Assembly: GCA_019095985.1 (NCBI GenBank)
Contig: CM032660.1
Coordinates: 48,215,866-48,279,865 of the forward strand
Length of the DNA: 64,000 bases
Direction: 5' to 3'
Source of the DNA: Streblospio benedicti
Taxonomy: Eukaryota > Annelida > Polychaeta > Spionida > Spionidae
Shown: piece by piece, positions 22,663-36,080 of the stretch
How the letters are laid out: each line of letters opens with the position of its first letter
Numbering within the stretch: the stretch's first letter is position 1
Position numbers and translations under genes: made by a program
Notes under the pieces: generated by a model
What the model saw: only the letters and a program-made list of their open reading frames with translations
Told to the model about the DNA's origin: nothing
The model's database searches: none

Positions 22663-22893
22663 ATGGAGTTTGGTGGTGATATGGCTATAGTATCTGCAAC
22701 ATGGCTTCTAGGATTGCTCGTACTAGTAGTGGGTGTCATCTACGCGTGTATATATTATCTGAAGATAAAGCCCAAGAAGCGATCGACCAGAAACGATCAT
22801 ATGCTTGGACAGCATAGCTCTGGGACGCAAGACTCTGACGAAAAGAGGCCCATCAACACACACCCCATAGTACAGTATGGGACGAAGAGATGA
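22663..22893 (+). CDS. Single-pass membrane microprotein, paralogue 1
   Basis: 76 residues in one exon, preceded by ATCAAA before the ATG. A short N-terminus (MEFGGDMAIVSAT) leads into one membrane span of about 22 residues (WLLGLLVLVVGVIYACIYY) and a basic stop-transfer KIKPKKRS, predicting an outside N-terminus and a cytosolic C-tail. The tail is polar and ends in DEKRPINTHPIVQYGTKR. It aligns with the paralogues at 27542 and 37896 throughout the span and basic block, and more weakly at the C-terminal HP...Y motif. It is the most diverged of the three. After the stop, GGCAG|GTGAGT resembles a donor, so a 3' UTR intron is possible. The family is not recognised and its function is unknown. 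Confidence 0.65.
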   Translation: MEFGGDMAIVSATWLLGLLVLVVGVIYACIYYLKIKPKKRSTRNDHMLGQHSSGTQDSDEKRPINTHPIVQYGTKR

Positions 22894-22899
22894 GAAGCG

Positions 22900-25800
22900 A
22901 AGGCAGGTGAGTGGATGGCTGTATTTCTTTTGTAATACAGTTCTAATCTGCTCTCTTCAATATAGCTGGAATGTTTTGATAACTATATCGATAGTGGAAA
23001 AAAACGCGCGTGAATAAAAGATGAAAGACGCACGTTCGATCTTTGGTATTACAGATAATGAATTAGTAATGACGATGATTACAGAATATCTAGTTACGAT
23101 TTGACTCACATTATAATGTAGATCATTATATGAAAGATGCATGGCATCTTTAAATCCACAGGGTTTGACTGTTTTAAATATAACATCCAAAAACGTGTCA
23201 AATACTTATGACTGTCACTCTTATTATACATTATTATATTCATGAATTCTTGGATATCCCTCAGCACTGTGCCCCCACCCCACCCCAGACTAATACCTCT
23301 GTTTAATCGTTTCCACTTAATCCCATTTTATAACCCTAATGCAGTCATCTTCCATACTCGCTATTATTGTACGTATAAACTGTATTTTTCAGAGATTGAT
23401 TTTCACACCACCTGCTGTTGTTTCAAGGCAAGGGGTCTCCAAAAGACCGATGTCATAGACAGATAAGAACAGAATGTCTCGGAGTAGAAGCGTACATGCA
23501 CATCTAGAAATCTTTACCTGGAATCAACACACACAATTCCAAAACTGACGTCAACTTATAAAGTGACCACCTCTGTGACCATGTCGGTACTAAGCCTTCA
23601 TAAAAGATCATCGGAACCGCGACACAATGATCTACACCCAAATTCAGCCAGCCCATTGGTGGCCTAGCTATAGGTTCTATGTTCACGTAAAATTAAAAAC
23701 ACATCTTTGCATACACACATTGGCGAACTTTGGTATTTGTTTTCGCAGTGTATTCAATATTTTACGGTTCCATCCGACACGGATATTATATATGGTAACC
23801 TTTCAAATTCGAATAAAGTAAGCGTTAATACTTTGATGTACCTATATTTGCAACGGAAAAAGGTTTCGAGATGTATTAACAGAAAACAGGGAGGACTTTA
23901 AACATTTTTATGTCCTCGTTGTACCAAATAGGTGGACCCCCCCACACACACACACAAGAGACAGGATAATAGCATAACACGGGAAGCACAAGCACAACGG
24001 ACCCATGGTTTGCGTTGTGTTGTACATCACTTACAATACTTGAAAATTTGAGTTCATAACGCAACAGATCCGCGACCGGTGTAAATAATTGTTCAGAAGC
24101 TTTATATAATTAAATACACACACTCGTCTAAAAACGGTAAGAAAGCTCTTATCTTGTTATATTTTACAAATGTTAAATTTAACACTGCTCATCAAAACCT
24201 CATCAAAACTTGAGTGCTTGGTCAAAGAACCTACACGGATAACTGATACATCTGCTACCAATTCAGACCAATTGCTTACCAATTCAGTTTGCTACGTTTA
24301 AAAGGTTGAAGTGACCCCACCCGTTTCTACCAATGACCAATGTACGGTAGGCTGTCACTTGGATTTTAAAATCAATAAAGAAACTTGGTATGAAAGATTA
24401 ATTTGGCATATGATAAAGCAAACTGATGTAAGGAATCTAGATAAGTATTGTCTTCAACCAATGATGTCGATGAAGCTTGTGATAAATGGAATGCGAAATC
24501 TTTATCTGTATGTAGTTAAAGAATACGTTCCAAATAAAAAAAGTCCTTATCCGTCCAAATGATTTACCGTGGTATACATCCGAACTTCGATGTTTCAATG
24601 TTCTGTGTTGTACTCTTATAACAAATAAATATGTTTAAACCAAAGTAATAGGTGGAATGCATGCGCAACAAGACAAAGAGAGTAACTAGATCAAAAGTGT
24701 TCAAAGAGCACAGCGTCGCTAGAATTCATGGGCAATAATATTTTGCAATGAAAGAATTAACAGAAAAAGTGTTATGGGATGTGTGATTCACCCAACATCT
24801 ATGTTCTTGATATTGGATTGTAGGTGCTTTCTAATCGTGGCTAAAGTAAATATCTATTTCCTATGAGACGACATTGTTCTAGTGTCCCTGTGCTCTCTCA
24901 TCACATTTAATCTAATATGATCATTATACCAAATTGATCGTCTAGTTTCAAACAGTATTGGAACTACGTGCATAGTGGATTTGAAAATAAATAAAATGGC
25001 TCTCCTGAGGGCACACTTCAATTGACAAATTCACAAAATTGGACATTAGGCATGTAAGCATCGTATCAAGCATTATCAATGGTATTGCAGAGAATGTCTA
25101 CAATGAACCAAACATGGCCCCTCTGGAAAGCACACTTCAATTGGCAAAGTTCCCAAAATCAAATAACGTTGGTGTCGCATCACTCCACATAGTTGCGTAA
25201 AGTATGAACACAATTAGTTCATCGGTCAACACTCTAGCTTGTCCTGATGTCCTGAGACATACGTAGAGAGACATATAGATACATAAAAAAACAACCCCCC
25301 CAAAAAAACAAACAAACAAACAAACCACACACACAAACAAAGCTTTCACTCAGTTCAAGTGGCGCAAAAATACGCTCACCAAAGGATGAGGGCAGAGTAA
25401 AATGTTATTGCCTGCATGTTTCATAAGAATTTTAGTGTGCTGCAAGGTAACAGGTAAAAATCAAAACAGTGTCAATGAGCTTGGGGCTGGTGTTGGGATT
25501 AACACCAATCCTCAACAACGTTGCTTGTGTCCACAACTGACTACTACCGTCGTCGAAGAAGCTTTAAGGAACCCAACGATATAACATGGCACTCAAACTG
25601 TCACCTAAATGTGAAATCAAGTCACTATACAATACCCATAAAAAGAGCTCACGTGCCTAGATTAACTGACAGCTACACGGACTGTGTGTGGATGTAATGT
25701 TCAGCCATCGAGTGCATCCTGTGCACAGACGCTATTCAGTCAAGAGCGTTCAACGGCTGTCCTCTCCAAAGGGTGAGTGGTGGCCAACATGGGTCAGTGC

Positions 25801-27540
25801 TATGCATGTTGACAGGGCACTAAAGATATTCCACGTATATAGAGAATACAATATATCGATTGAGTGATTCAGCAGCCCCTTTTGCCAAGCGTTATATCAC
25901 GTAGGTCAACATGTATGACCATTAAACTTGTTGCACTTGACAGGTGAGGTGACAGCTACATACGGAGCAAGTGATTAACATGCAATATGGCTGATAGATG
26001 ACACAATTTTAATTCTAACAATGATCGTCAAATACATTTATTGGATATACCAACAGCAATTAACCCTTTCATTAGTCGCACGCATATAACGTTCCTATGG
26101 AACACTTAATCAAATATTATACTATTATCAAATAGTATAATCGTTACTATATTAATTCTTATGGTTGCCTTCGCCAAAGATCAAAATATTTACAATTTTT
26201 AACAATCGTCGACTGGAAAATAGTCAATAGCATGAAACAAAATATTATTTATTCAGAAAATACTATCACAAATAGATGTGTACAAATGTACCTACGGGTA
26301 AAATTTTCTTTTCCAGAGAGTGCTTGAAATCTTCTCCGTGTGATAGACTCATTTCCAAGGGCCATGTTAACATGTTATCCTATTACGTGGTGCAGAGAAC
26401 ATGGTCTTAAGATTGTTCGTAGAAACGAGCAGAATAGAAATTATTAAGGGTCAGGTAAAGGCCTTCGTGAACAAATCATTACTAACATCCTTAAACGTAA
26501 TATTTTCAACATTGACAAGTCTCGACTAATGAAATTCTTCAGTAAAATAGATGTGGTGATATGGTTAGAGACAAATGTTTCATATATCTAACTACGTGTG
26601 TGTGTTTCAATACTGATGGCCATTAGCTCTCAATCATCCCCTGTCTTTAACCAGCGACCCCGTCGTGGCTCCGTGGATCTGCTTGTTCTAAAAAATCTAA
26701 ATAGATTGTGTAAAAATAATTAGTATGAATAGTTTCAGCAGGATCAGGATGAGTTCCCATATAGACTTCATGGTTTGTAACATTTAATAGGTTTTAAAAT
26801 GCATACACGACTTATTAATATATAGTGTACACGTTATCAGAGAAGTGTTATAATGCGCAAAGGCTATTCATCCATTGCAAATATCATGTGTGCTATAAAT
26901 AACAAATAACCTAGGCGGGGACATTTCTTGTCAACTTTGTCAATGTTGACATTGGTAGTCACCTGATAGATACAGCACCCATATTGAGCTACCTTGAATG
27001 TCAAGTGTGCTAACACTATCACAAAAGTGATGCACATAGAAAGTGAATTCCTTTTGCAATTCTGTCACTTCTCCTCACCCACAACAAACTATAGACAAAA
27101 TCACCTGTGGCATTCCTGAGAGGGATTTCAGCGTGTGCGTGTGTCTGCTATGATGGGGATGGAAGGTAGACTTATAACACGGAACGTTCTCAGTTTACTC
27201 AATCTAGCTATGCGAGCAGGGATAACTATGTTACGATGAAACGCATCTCCGTCGTGACACACACTCACTCGCTGGCTTATTCCCTTTTACATCACCGCCG
27301 GGTGCTCAAATGTTTTGTTGTTGAACAATTCACCTGCAATATGGATACGCCAAACTTGTTTTGTCTTCGAGATCTCATCTTATTAATAATACGACGACAA
27401 TGCCAACTGATACATGAAGGATAAGTGCTATTAACATATTTTCATTCTTTAAACTTCAGAACTGAATCTTGGTAGGCAGCAAATTGTAATGCTAAAGGTA
27501 ATGCTGATATAACAGTAAGTTTATAAACAATACCCACCAA
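22900..27540. other. Spacer between microprotein genes 1 and 2
   Basis: AT-rich, with no supported gene. Near 23930 there is a short CA repeat. At 24690-24910 an element-like pair of inverted AGAGCACAGCGTC/GTGCTCTC words resembles that at 688-972. At 25290-25330 there are (CAAA)n repeats. Several plus- and minus-strand frames of 60-83 codons show no splice context or similarity to each other. Confidence 0.4.
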
Positions 27541-27541
27541 A

Positions 27542-27790
27542 ATGCATTTAGGCCATACTATGTTGATTGTGGCTGCCATTCTAGGCGTTCTAGTGGCAAT
27601 TTTGGGCGCAATTTATGCCTACATTTATTACACCAAAATCAAGCCACGAAGGAGGCCAATGGTCGATGAGCATGTTACACGCAACCAAACGCCCACCAGC
27701 CCTCCTGAACAGGAAGAGAAGCGGGTTTTCCACCCTTTTCTTATATTATCGTACGCCATGAAGATGAAACGAACTCATGAAGGGCAGTGA
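27542..27790 (+). CDS. Single-pass membrane microprotein, paralogue 2
   Basis: 82 residues in one exon; start context CCAAAATGC. Layout: MHLGHT, then a membrane span (MLIVAAILGVLVAILGAIYA), AIYAYIYYTKIKPRRRP at 25-41, an acidic/polar linker (MVDEHVTRNQTPTSPPEQEE) and a conserved tail KRVFHPFLILSYAMKMKR. The basic block after the span predicts a cytosolic tail. Compared with paralogue 3, the 17-residue AIYAYIYYTKIKPRRRP is identical although 12 of the 17 codons differ silently, which is strong evidence for a selected protein. A TATAAA at 27522 is only 20 bases from the ATG, too near for a usual start site, so a 5' UTR exon upstream is possible. Function unknown. Confidence 0.75.
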   Translation: MHLGHTMLIVAAILGVLVAILGAIYAYIYYTKIKPRRRPMVDEHVTRNQTPTSPPEQEEKRVFHPFLILSYAMKMKRTHEGQ

Positions 27791-28334
27791 AGAAATGCTA
27801 GTGATTGAACACATTTTGGCACAGTGAGCAACGCGATTTTTTACACATACCAATGTTGATATCATAGATCTGAAGTCATGGGCACTATATGACAATGACT
27901 TGGACTTATAACATAACTGTATGGATTTGCGAAAGTGTACATGTATATACGTACTGTATATGTGGATGTGGCAAAAAACCTTCTAGATTCAATAGAGGTA
28001 TTGAGCCAAAGTGGTCCTGTATTTGAACCAGGTTTGTGTCTGTCTAGGATATTCACTGTAAACTGTAACATGTACACAGTTACGAACCTTTTTTGGTAAA
28101 CATTCCATTCATGTCAAGGTTATAACTACAAATGCAGAACTGTTGTTTTAAAAGTCAATGTAGGTCATGGAGCTAACAATTTTGTAAACTACTAAATAAT
28201 CATGAAGAGTGTGGTTTAACCCCGAGGGTTAACATATTTTCATAAACATAAATTAGCTTCTATATTTTACGTAACCTGTATTGGTTAGCCTTGAACATGC
28301 GTGTGTTAAACATACGTCATTGGTTAGTAGACCT
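27791..28334. other. Intergenic, nothing recognised
   Basis: No supported feature. Confidence 0.35.
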
Positions 28335-29141
28335 AAGGCCGCGTCCCACTAGTTTCTGCTTATAATCGACGAATAAATTCTAGGGATTTCCAGGCAAAAA
28401 AAAAAATATATATATACGTCGAGCATCTGCTGATAGATAACTCCGTTTAGCATTGAATGATTTTTCCCCAGCGCATAGTCAACTCACAGCTGGCGCAAGG
28501 CTGACGCAAACCCGACGTAAGAAAAGCAGACAGTGAAAGCAAGGTCTGCGTAATTCCGACACACAACCAACACACACAAAAAGTATTTTTTTTGTGCATC
28601 GGTTGAGCGTTGGGGTTACGCTGACCTTGCGTTCACTGTCTGCTACCCTCTGAACCTACTCTGCAATACGTTGAACGCCTGCTGAATGTACGCCTTTGTA
28701 CGCTCAAGGTGCGCCAAGTGTACGCCAACGCTATTATCAGCCCAGCATCTGTTCCCAATGCGTGGTGCATGTTCGGCGCATGTTTGGAGTATGTTTGGCG
28801 TATGGTCGACATACAAAAATCGATGTATTATTGATTACGGATTATTTATTTTTGTACGTTGGCGTATGCCATTTACGCTTTCGATGAGCAGTCAAAAACC
28901 TCGGGAACGTAAAAGAGCGGACCAATCGATAATCTTCCTAGAAATATTTTGGCGGCGTACTTGCAGCGAGTGTCACACGGACGTCACACGCACGTAACAC
29001 ACACGTAAATCGGTAGAGGAACGCTGGGTTGGCGTAGCCGGCAGATGCCTAGCTTAGATAAAACAAATCTGGATAACCGACTGATTTTTATCAGCTGGGC
29101 GTAAGTTTCCAGTGCGCTGAAACCAGTGGGACGCGGCTTTT
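28335..29141. mobile_element. Non-autonomous DNA transposon with GGCCGCGTCCCACT ends
   Basis: Ends are inverted repeats: left AAGGCCGCGTCCCACTAGTT, right AACCAGTGGGACGCGGCTTT. The 800-base interior is GC-richer than its surroundings and rich in GTACGC, GCGTATG and CACACGTAA words, with no gene. Frames through it are translations of these words. The superfamily is not assigned; no clear target duplication was seen. Confidence 0.75.
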
Positions 29142-29144
29142 ACT

Positions 29145-31960
29145 GTGTCATCCTTTGTACACTGCGTGTGGTATTTTGTTTGATGCAAATCATATCCATG
29201 AGGTTAGGCATTTTCTATTTTATATCCTAATGATGCTTCAGTGTTCATCAACTACACATTGTTGTGTATTAAAGGAATATGCGTATCTGATATAAGTTTG
29301 TTTAAAATGTACAGGTATATAGTGATGTAATTATAAAAGTTTGTCATGAAACATAAGAGTGCAAATTTTAGTTTTTGCCTGCTGTACCGTACGGTATTAA
29401 TACGATCCAAATATTGTAATAATAGAATGAAATGGAATCTGAATTGATGGAATCAGTGTAGGGTTGTGTTACTACAAGGTAGTGCTTTCGCTGTCCTGAT
29501 TTTTATGTAAGTTCAATATGTATTCTAACAGTTCACAAGTATGTCACCTCGCTGAAGCATGTTCTGGTGTCAGACATAAAAGTAATGACATATGCCTACC
29601 TGTTTTATAATACTTGATGGACATGATAATTTGCTGATTTATATTATGTTGGTTTTATTGATGTAACAAGCATTTTAGGAGTGTGAAAAAAAGTTTTATA
29701 TGGTTTGGGATGTGAGATTGTTGTGCTGGATGAGGAAACTTGTAGTCTCTATACACGCAATATATCTCCTCTCACAACACACAATACGTATGGTGTCCCT
29801 TAATGAGTTATAAATGGACATTAATTGCGCGATTTTATTTTCAAACAGTGTATTTGGCACAGGCAAGGACATTCGTATGGGTGTGTAGACGTCATTTTGA
29901 CAATACAAAGAAACAAGGCTGAATGGGCAAAGTCGTACAAATGTATCACGAGGACGTTGCTTTATAAAGATGATAATTGTTGATTCTAGAGAGACACCAA
30001 TGTAATCGTAGAATACAATTAAATAGGCAAGAATCATCTCGTGTATAGGCCTACACTATGTCCATAACAGAGACTGGTTACAAGCTTGGGAATATTCACA
30101 CACTTTATCATGAGGAGTCATTCTATTAAAAAAGATGAGTTTTCACGATATAATGTGGTGCTAATTTATATACATAATTTCACAGTGCAAAACTGTGTAT
30201 ATAGTGATTATTTAAACTGAAAATGAATTTGTCACTTCAAAGAAAATACAACCTACTGCATACAAAAATTATCTAGGCCTAATTAAATTTTTGATTTCTG
30301 AAGAAAAACAGTGACATTACCGTGTGAGAGTGTACGAGTAAGAAGACAAATAAAATATTTTAGAATGTTAAATGTTTAGCATTTTCTTTAAAAGATAAAC
30401 AGGTACATGTATTCATGACAATTTATATATCTCATCTCCTGACACGTCCCCAAGGCCCTTTTACCGTATTACGCCTGCTGACGAGTGGACGCCCACGCCT
30501 ACAGTCGCGTTCAGTGGCCCACGAGTAGTTCTCTTCACCTTGAGCTTTGCAGGATAACATGTTATCACACTGTTGCGTTTTAGGGCAGATTAAGGGTAAA
30601 TGAGCTTTATATATTTACAAGAGCGTGTAACCCTAAATGAGTGTGCTGTGGGAAAATGGATTGATTGAGGAGGCTTAATTAATTGATGTATAAATTTGTG
30701 TAGGGCAGACATTTGCAGACCTTTTAGTCTATATAAGTTGACCATGTCAAAAAACACACTGTTACCATATAGTACATGATAAAGTTAATATTATGGGAGC
30801 ACGCAGTATTTGGGACAGATCTATGCTATATTACATACGTCACAATTTGATACACTTTAAAAAGGAAGTAGTTTGCCCAACGGCCAACACTCCCTATTCT
30901 TTCCAAGATTCCAGCTTCTCATTATCTTGGCCACTGAAGCAGATAAGGAACCAAAAGCATGAGATTTGATAGGAAATTTGACCAAGAAAAAACACGAAAA
31001 CAGCACACAAAACATTACAACTTGTGACTACCTCAATAAGCACGCGTGTCTGCTATAGTATGAAGGATAATATGATGAAATTGGGTTATCGGTTATTTAT
31101 CAGAATTAGAACCATTAGAGTGGAGATGAACTGTATCCACAATTACCCGGATAGCCAGACAGCCAAAGGTAATGAAATGATATGCACTAGTAACGGATCA
31201 TCCTACACGGTTGTAATTATTGTGCTAATTGAAAACGTGTCAGTACTGCGATATGAAGTGTCGCATTCGCCTTATAATATACACAATGCCGTTTTAATAC
31301 AATTTCCATTAGTCTCAATATCTGCTAGCAGGAATCCAAATATAGGTAATTATACAAATAGTGTATCAATACGATGATGGGGAATGATGTCGTGCATTTC
31401 CTGAGATACATTCTATATTTATTACCACTAAGCTAAACTATTGTCAATGAAGACCACACCCCAACGTCTCGATGGTGTTGTTAGTAGATGTTATTTATGC
31501 ATCTTCACAGATGGGGGTATATAGCCTTGATGAAAATCCATTCACCAACACTTTTTTTCCTAAATCACCAGTCACCAATTTCATTTCATTGTCTTTCACC
31601 ATCTCCAGTAATTGCCATGGAATAGGTTGCATCATATTATTTATCACATTCCACACACTTATATACAGGCAATTCACAATTCACGCCCAAGATTTAGGTC
31701 AAACCACCAATCCCAGCCCTTGTAATGAGCAGATCACCAGTCACCAATAATTGGTTCCACCACATTTCACCCACTTAAATACAGGCAATTCACAATTCAC
31801 GCTCTAGATTTAGGGCAAATCACCAATCACATTTTTTATTTATCGTGACCCCCCTCTTCACACACAGCTCTATCTACGTCCGGCGTGAATGCCGTTTCCT
31901 ATTATATCGTTAGAGGGCTAATAACCCATCACTGGTGTACTTTTGAGACCAGTGACACAT
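29145..31960. other. Intergenic, nothing convincing
   Basis: AT-rich. Frames of up to 117 codons (29696-30037 minus, 31024-31377 plus) have no domain, splice context or homology to neighbours. At 31660-31820 the words CAGGCAATTCACAATTCACG recur twice about 120 bases apart, a short tandem duplication. Confidence 0.4.
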
Positions 31961-31964
31961 TGCA

Positions 31965-32110
31965 CTAGCAGATCCAGGGTTTTAAAGGGGTTGGGCGCAC
32001 CTAAAAGGGATACCGGACTACACGCGATATAGATTGGCATATGACAACCTATAAAAATGCAATATTGATTGGAAATGGGGCCGACGGGCCGTGCTCCCTT
32101 CACTCCACTG
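31965..32110. mobile_element. GGCAGATCC MITE, copy 3, left end only
   Basis: ACTAGCAGATCCAGGGTTTT followed by AAAGGGGTTGGGCGCACCTA matches the left end of the family. The right end is not recognisable. Confidence 0.45.
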
Positions 32111-32269
32111 ACTATACCCATGCATTGCTTCATATTAAAGAGCGATGATGAAGTAATGTAAGGCTTGTTGGAGACTGATTAGTCATACGTGATATACTGC
32201 AATGGCAATCACTTTGAGCAGGCTGTTAATGAGGAAAGAAAAGCATATAGTAAGTCAATATTACCATCA

Positions 32270-32440
32270 TAGGTATTCCCAGTATTTTCCTCATACCGTG
32301 GTTTGGTGACTTTATTACATTCCGAGCTGACATGTGACAAATGCTGTTTTTCTGTCATATGGGCAAATGAACGAAACACAAACCCACAAGAAACACAAGT
32401 CAAATGTTTTGTATTGCTTTTCCCCCTTTCAGATGGGTAT
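32270..32440 (-). CDS. Possible Cys/His-rich (zinc-finger-like) exon
   Basis: A minus-strand frame reads HLTCVSCGFVFRSFAHMTE, then KQHLSHVSSECNKV. A C-x2-C pair is followed by H-x2-H and a further Cys, resembling a zinc-binding module but not matching the usual C2H2 spacing of 12 residues. The frame is bounded by an acceptor-like CATCTGAAAG and a donor-like GATG|GTAATA. No partner exons were found. It may be a lone exon of a zinc-finger gene, a decayed copy, or chance. Confidence 0.25.
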
Positions 32441-33054
32441 GTGGTAGGCAGGGTTAGAACGAAAAGGCAATTGTGGGGCGTGGCTTGAAGCACACACGCG
32501 CACACTCTTAGAAACACATTGCCATGAAAATTCTTGAAGACATAGAAATCCTTACAAAATAAAGAGTTATCAGAAATGACTCACACAGACATAAAAGCGC
32601 GCACACACAAGGCAAAAAACCCCCCCATCTCAGCACACATACTGACATTGAAATTCTTGATTCATAGAACTCCACCTCGCCACATAATACGTAGGGGATG
32701 CTATCTGAGAAGATGTGAATATAAAGCCTTTCGCTGATTACCTGGCATCCACGAGCACCATCAATTGGCTGTTAATGCCGCCTTGTAATGGACATCTCCA
32801 CGTTTATTGCAAAATGCCATTGCTGTTAATACCCTGTGCTGCCACAGACATGACGGATTTAAGTTGCGATTGGGGGTAGATTTTCTGCCTGAGACTATCT
32901 ATAGTTGTGTCTTATAAGCACCATGTCGAATCCATTTCTGTAGCTTTCCAAATAACAACCGATTGTGAGGATGCAAGCCGTTTTTAGGCTAGTGGGTAAT
33001 AGCTGTAGGCCATGTGTGCACATTTAACCAATTTAAGAGACAAAACAACAGCAA

Positions 33055-33190
33055 CGGCAATAGAAAACGACGAGGACGACGACGAGTACGACAATGACAA
33101 CAACAACAATGAAGACCATGACACTGACGACGATAAACATGATGACCATGACAATTACGACAACGATGACCATGACAACGACGATAGCAC
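33055..33190. repeat. Degenerate GAC/AAC/GAT triplet repeat
   Basis: Irregular ACGACGAGGACGACGACGAG and GATGACCATGACAA words over about 135 bases. The Asp/Asn/His-rich frame is repeat translation. Confidence 0.7.
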
Positions 33191-33199
33191 CATTTCATT

Positions 33200-35460
33200 G
33201 TGTCGTATTTGCCTTCACTCGGTTGCTTCTGTCATCAATACAAGGTTATTTTCTTATCAATCTTTCATGATCCGACTACATTTACTCATTCCCGAAATTT
33301 TTGAAACCACTTGTCTATACAATCCATTTCTTTGGTATTCTAGGTCAAAATAAAATACCGGTGATGATTCTAATGAGGGAAGTAGCCAGAAAAATATGCC
33401 GTATAAAAAGAAATGTAGGAGGCGCCATCAGTCGTGACTCCTGCCGGAAGTTGGGAATTAGTGACGTCAAGCTTGTTCTACATGCATATATATTTATAGT
33501 CTTCACTGCGAATAGATTTTTCTTTCTTTTTCACAACACTTCAAAATGCAAATATTGAAAACCACGTGACCTGTATAGAATGATAATTACTACAGCAGTG
33601 GCAGATACAGACGGTTGATCAGTTGGGATACCAGCAATGCTTAAAAAACATTTTTGACGTCACCGCGTTAAATGCCCAACAAATCGCTGACAACCATTTG
33701 ACACTCCTCCCAATCACATAGAACACCCGCAACAACAAAAACAATAAAACAAAAAAACAACAACAAAACAACAACAAACAAAAAACCCAAAAAACTATCA
33801 CACAAACACACACACAATCACACGAAACAACTGATTCTATTCAAGTGAATGAGTTTATGCTAACCTGATTGTGAATAAAAAGGTAAAGCAGTTTGATGCA
33901 ATGTAAAAGGTAAGCCTCTTCACAAACAAATTTTACCTTAAAAGCAGGGTAAAACCTTACTATTACAACCACTTGTGGATGTACACAACTGTGCCTTAAT
34001 TAGTAAACTATCTATAATAAGAATAGAATGGCCCAAAGGATGGATCCAAAAGTATAAAACTGTGTCGCGCTATGTTCCTTTACTGAGGTTTTACAGCAGC
34101 AAAGCCTGTGAGGCTGCATGGCAACCAGGCAAAAATGGTATCCCTGTTTGCAAAGATATATTTTATACATAGGTACATGGAAAACAAACAAATGCTGGAC
34201 ACGTAGTGATATTAAATGATAAAAAACCACATCACAAGATCCTGTTGGTTCGCAGAATACTTAGTGATTATCCTGTCTTAATCTTCTTTAATGGGAAGCC
34301 TCATATTCACAGGCTTTTCCATTGAAAAAGCGATGCATCTTGTGTGATTATCCTTTCAAAGAAAGGATTTGCCGGATATTTGTTCATGAAGTGATAGAAG
34401 AATCTATTAGAAGTGTTTGTTTTTAGATGGGGAAATCAACTGAATATGTCTGTGAGGACTTCAACTAACTAATGTTAACACCAGGCCATCGGCATAATTG
34501 AAATATATTCTACATTTTCCCAACTAGATGTGTTTTTTAAGCCACACTTGCTATGGTGGCATATATATGTCTCGTTCTTAAAGGTGTATTAGACGTTGAG
34601 ATTATTTGTCGGGGTGCATTTGGATTGAGGACCATCACACACGCTCAGACCGGTAAGGCCATAGCCTGACCACTTTTCATGGTTTTCAAATGTGCCTTTT
34701 AGAATCCTTACATTGATCAAGAATGTCCAAATCTATTTCATCAATTATGCCCATTTTGAAAAATGAAACTTTTGGCCTGACTACTATCAGATCTTAGGCT
34801 GTGAGACGGGTTTGGGATTACTTAGTAGATCATAGAGTTGCCCTTGGGTCCATTTAGATTTTTGAGGATTTTGCAGCATGACGTCAACGATTTTTTTCTA
34901 GAAACGAACATTGCATGCATGAACACCGAGGAAAATTTATGCTACTCAATGAGTAATAATCTAGTGCATCATAGTGTGATATATCAAAATAGAAGACGGA
35001 AATGAGAAATACAGCAGTATGTATTTTGTAAGCTACACAGAATGTTCAAGCAGTTTTGGACGTGTACTAATAGAGGGGGAACCTTGATACGCAGGAAGCA
35101 ATTATTCCAATCATAGCAGTCACACATAAACGAGGTTTAGCTGCGTGAGCCAACATGAATATTGAGGACAAAGGTCTCCTTATGAAGACTTCTCATTGGA
35201 TCAAGTCGCAACATCTTTTTCTCTTTAGAAAAGGATAAAAATCCATACGATTCACAAAACCTTATTGTACAGTTTACGGGAACCTCTTTTACACCGTACA
35301 CATTTTCAGAGTTACAATTTCTCAATTTTAATACTATGTGAATGGGATAAGCCACAAATAGATGGAAATGAACAATGCCATGTGGCGTTGTCTATAGTGT
35401 AGGTAGTGTGTGCATGCAGTTGAAAAAATATAAAATAAAATAAATAACATAAAATAAATA
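33200..35460. other. Intergenic, CAA/CA-rich patch
   Basis: An A/C-rich low-complexity patch at 33728-33818. The rest is AT-rich with no supported gene. Confidence 0.4.
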
Positions 35461-35620
35461 CAGTAATACCTCGCTATAAGAAACACTAGTGTGAATACGA
35501 AAATGTCCACATTACTGAGTTGTCCCAAATAATGAAACACTTTCAGTAATGATACCCACTGCAGAATAAAAAATGTGTCCTTAATTATGAAGTGTCCTCA
35601 TGTAATGTGGGGGTTTACTG
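35461..35620. mobile_element. CAGTAATACCTC MITE with TA target duplication
   Basis: TA-CAGTAATACCTCGCTATAAG at the left and GGGGGTTTACTG-TA at the right, with GTCC...GGAC-type inverted words inside. About 160 bases, noncoding, Tc1/mariner-like. A cousin of the copy at 8596. Confidence 0.6.
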
Positions 35621-35629
35621 TATCAAGGC

Positions 35630-36080
35630 TGATATGAATTACAAGGTGGTTTTGGGGATTAAAACAAAACAAAACAAACACATACTACGGTTATCTTATA
35701 GCTAATTATTCATCACGATAACTGCATATCTGCAAAATGAAATTCCCTCTATGTGCAATGTGTCAGAAAAGACGATAAGGCAGCAAGCTCACTAAGGACA
35801 GATTTTATATATGTATTGATGGAGTCACATCAAAGAGCGGATAATGTAGCACGTAGGTAATGAGTACATGCGCCTACATACCTGCACACTTATCATATAG
35901 CACTAGCATCAAGAAATAATGGCATTGTAACATTTTTGGAATTATATAATGTCTGTAATGTGTGATATAACGTTTCAATAATTGCTCTGCTCACTGCTAC
36001 TATAGAAAGAAAACGCGTATGCAGCGATAAGGTGTTTGGAAAAAGCTTTAATGCCAACATTATACTCGTTGAATATATAT
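35630..36080. other. Intergenic, nothing recognised
   Basis: No supported feature. Confidence 0.35.

Noticed and set aside
22374-22739. 121-codon minus-strand frame overlapping microprotein 1
   Set aside because: Overlaps the start of the conserved plus-strand gene and shows no family similarity, so it is a shadow frame.
28686-28997. 103-codon frame inside the GGCCGCGTCCCACT element
   Set aside because: Follows repeated GTACGC/GCGTATG words, with no transposase motif; the element is noncoding.
33012-33353. Asp/Asn-rich 113-codon frame resembling an acidic protein
   Set aside because: Follows the degenerate GAC/AAC repeat and ends in unrelated sequence; no coding support.
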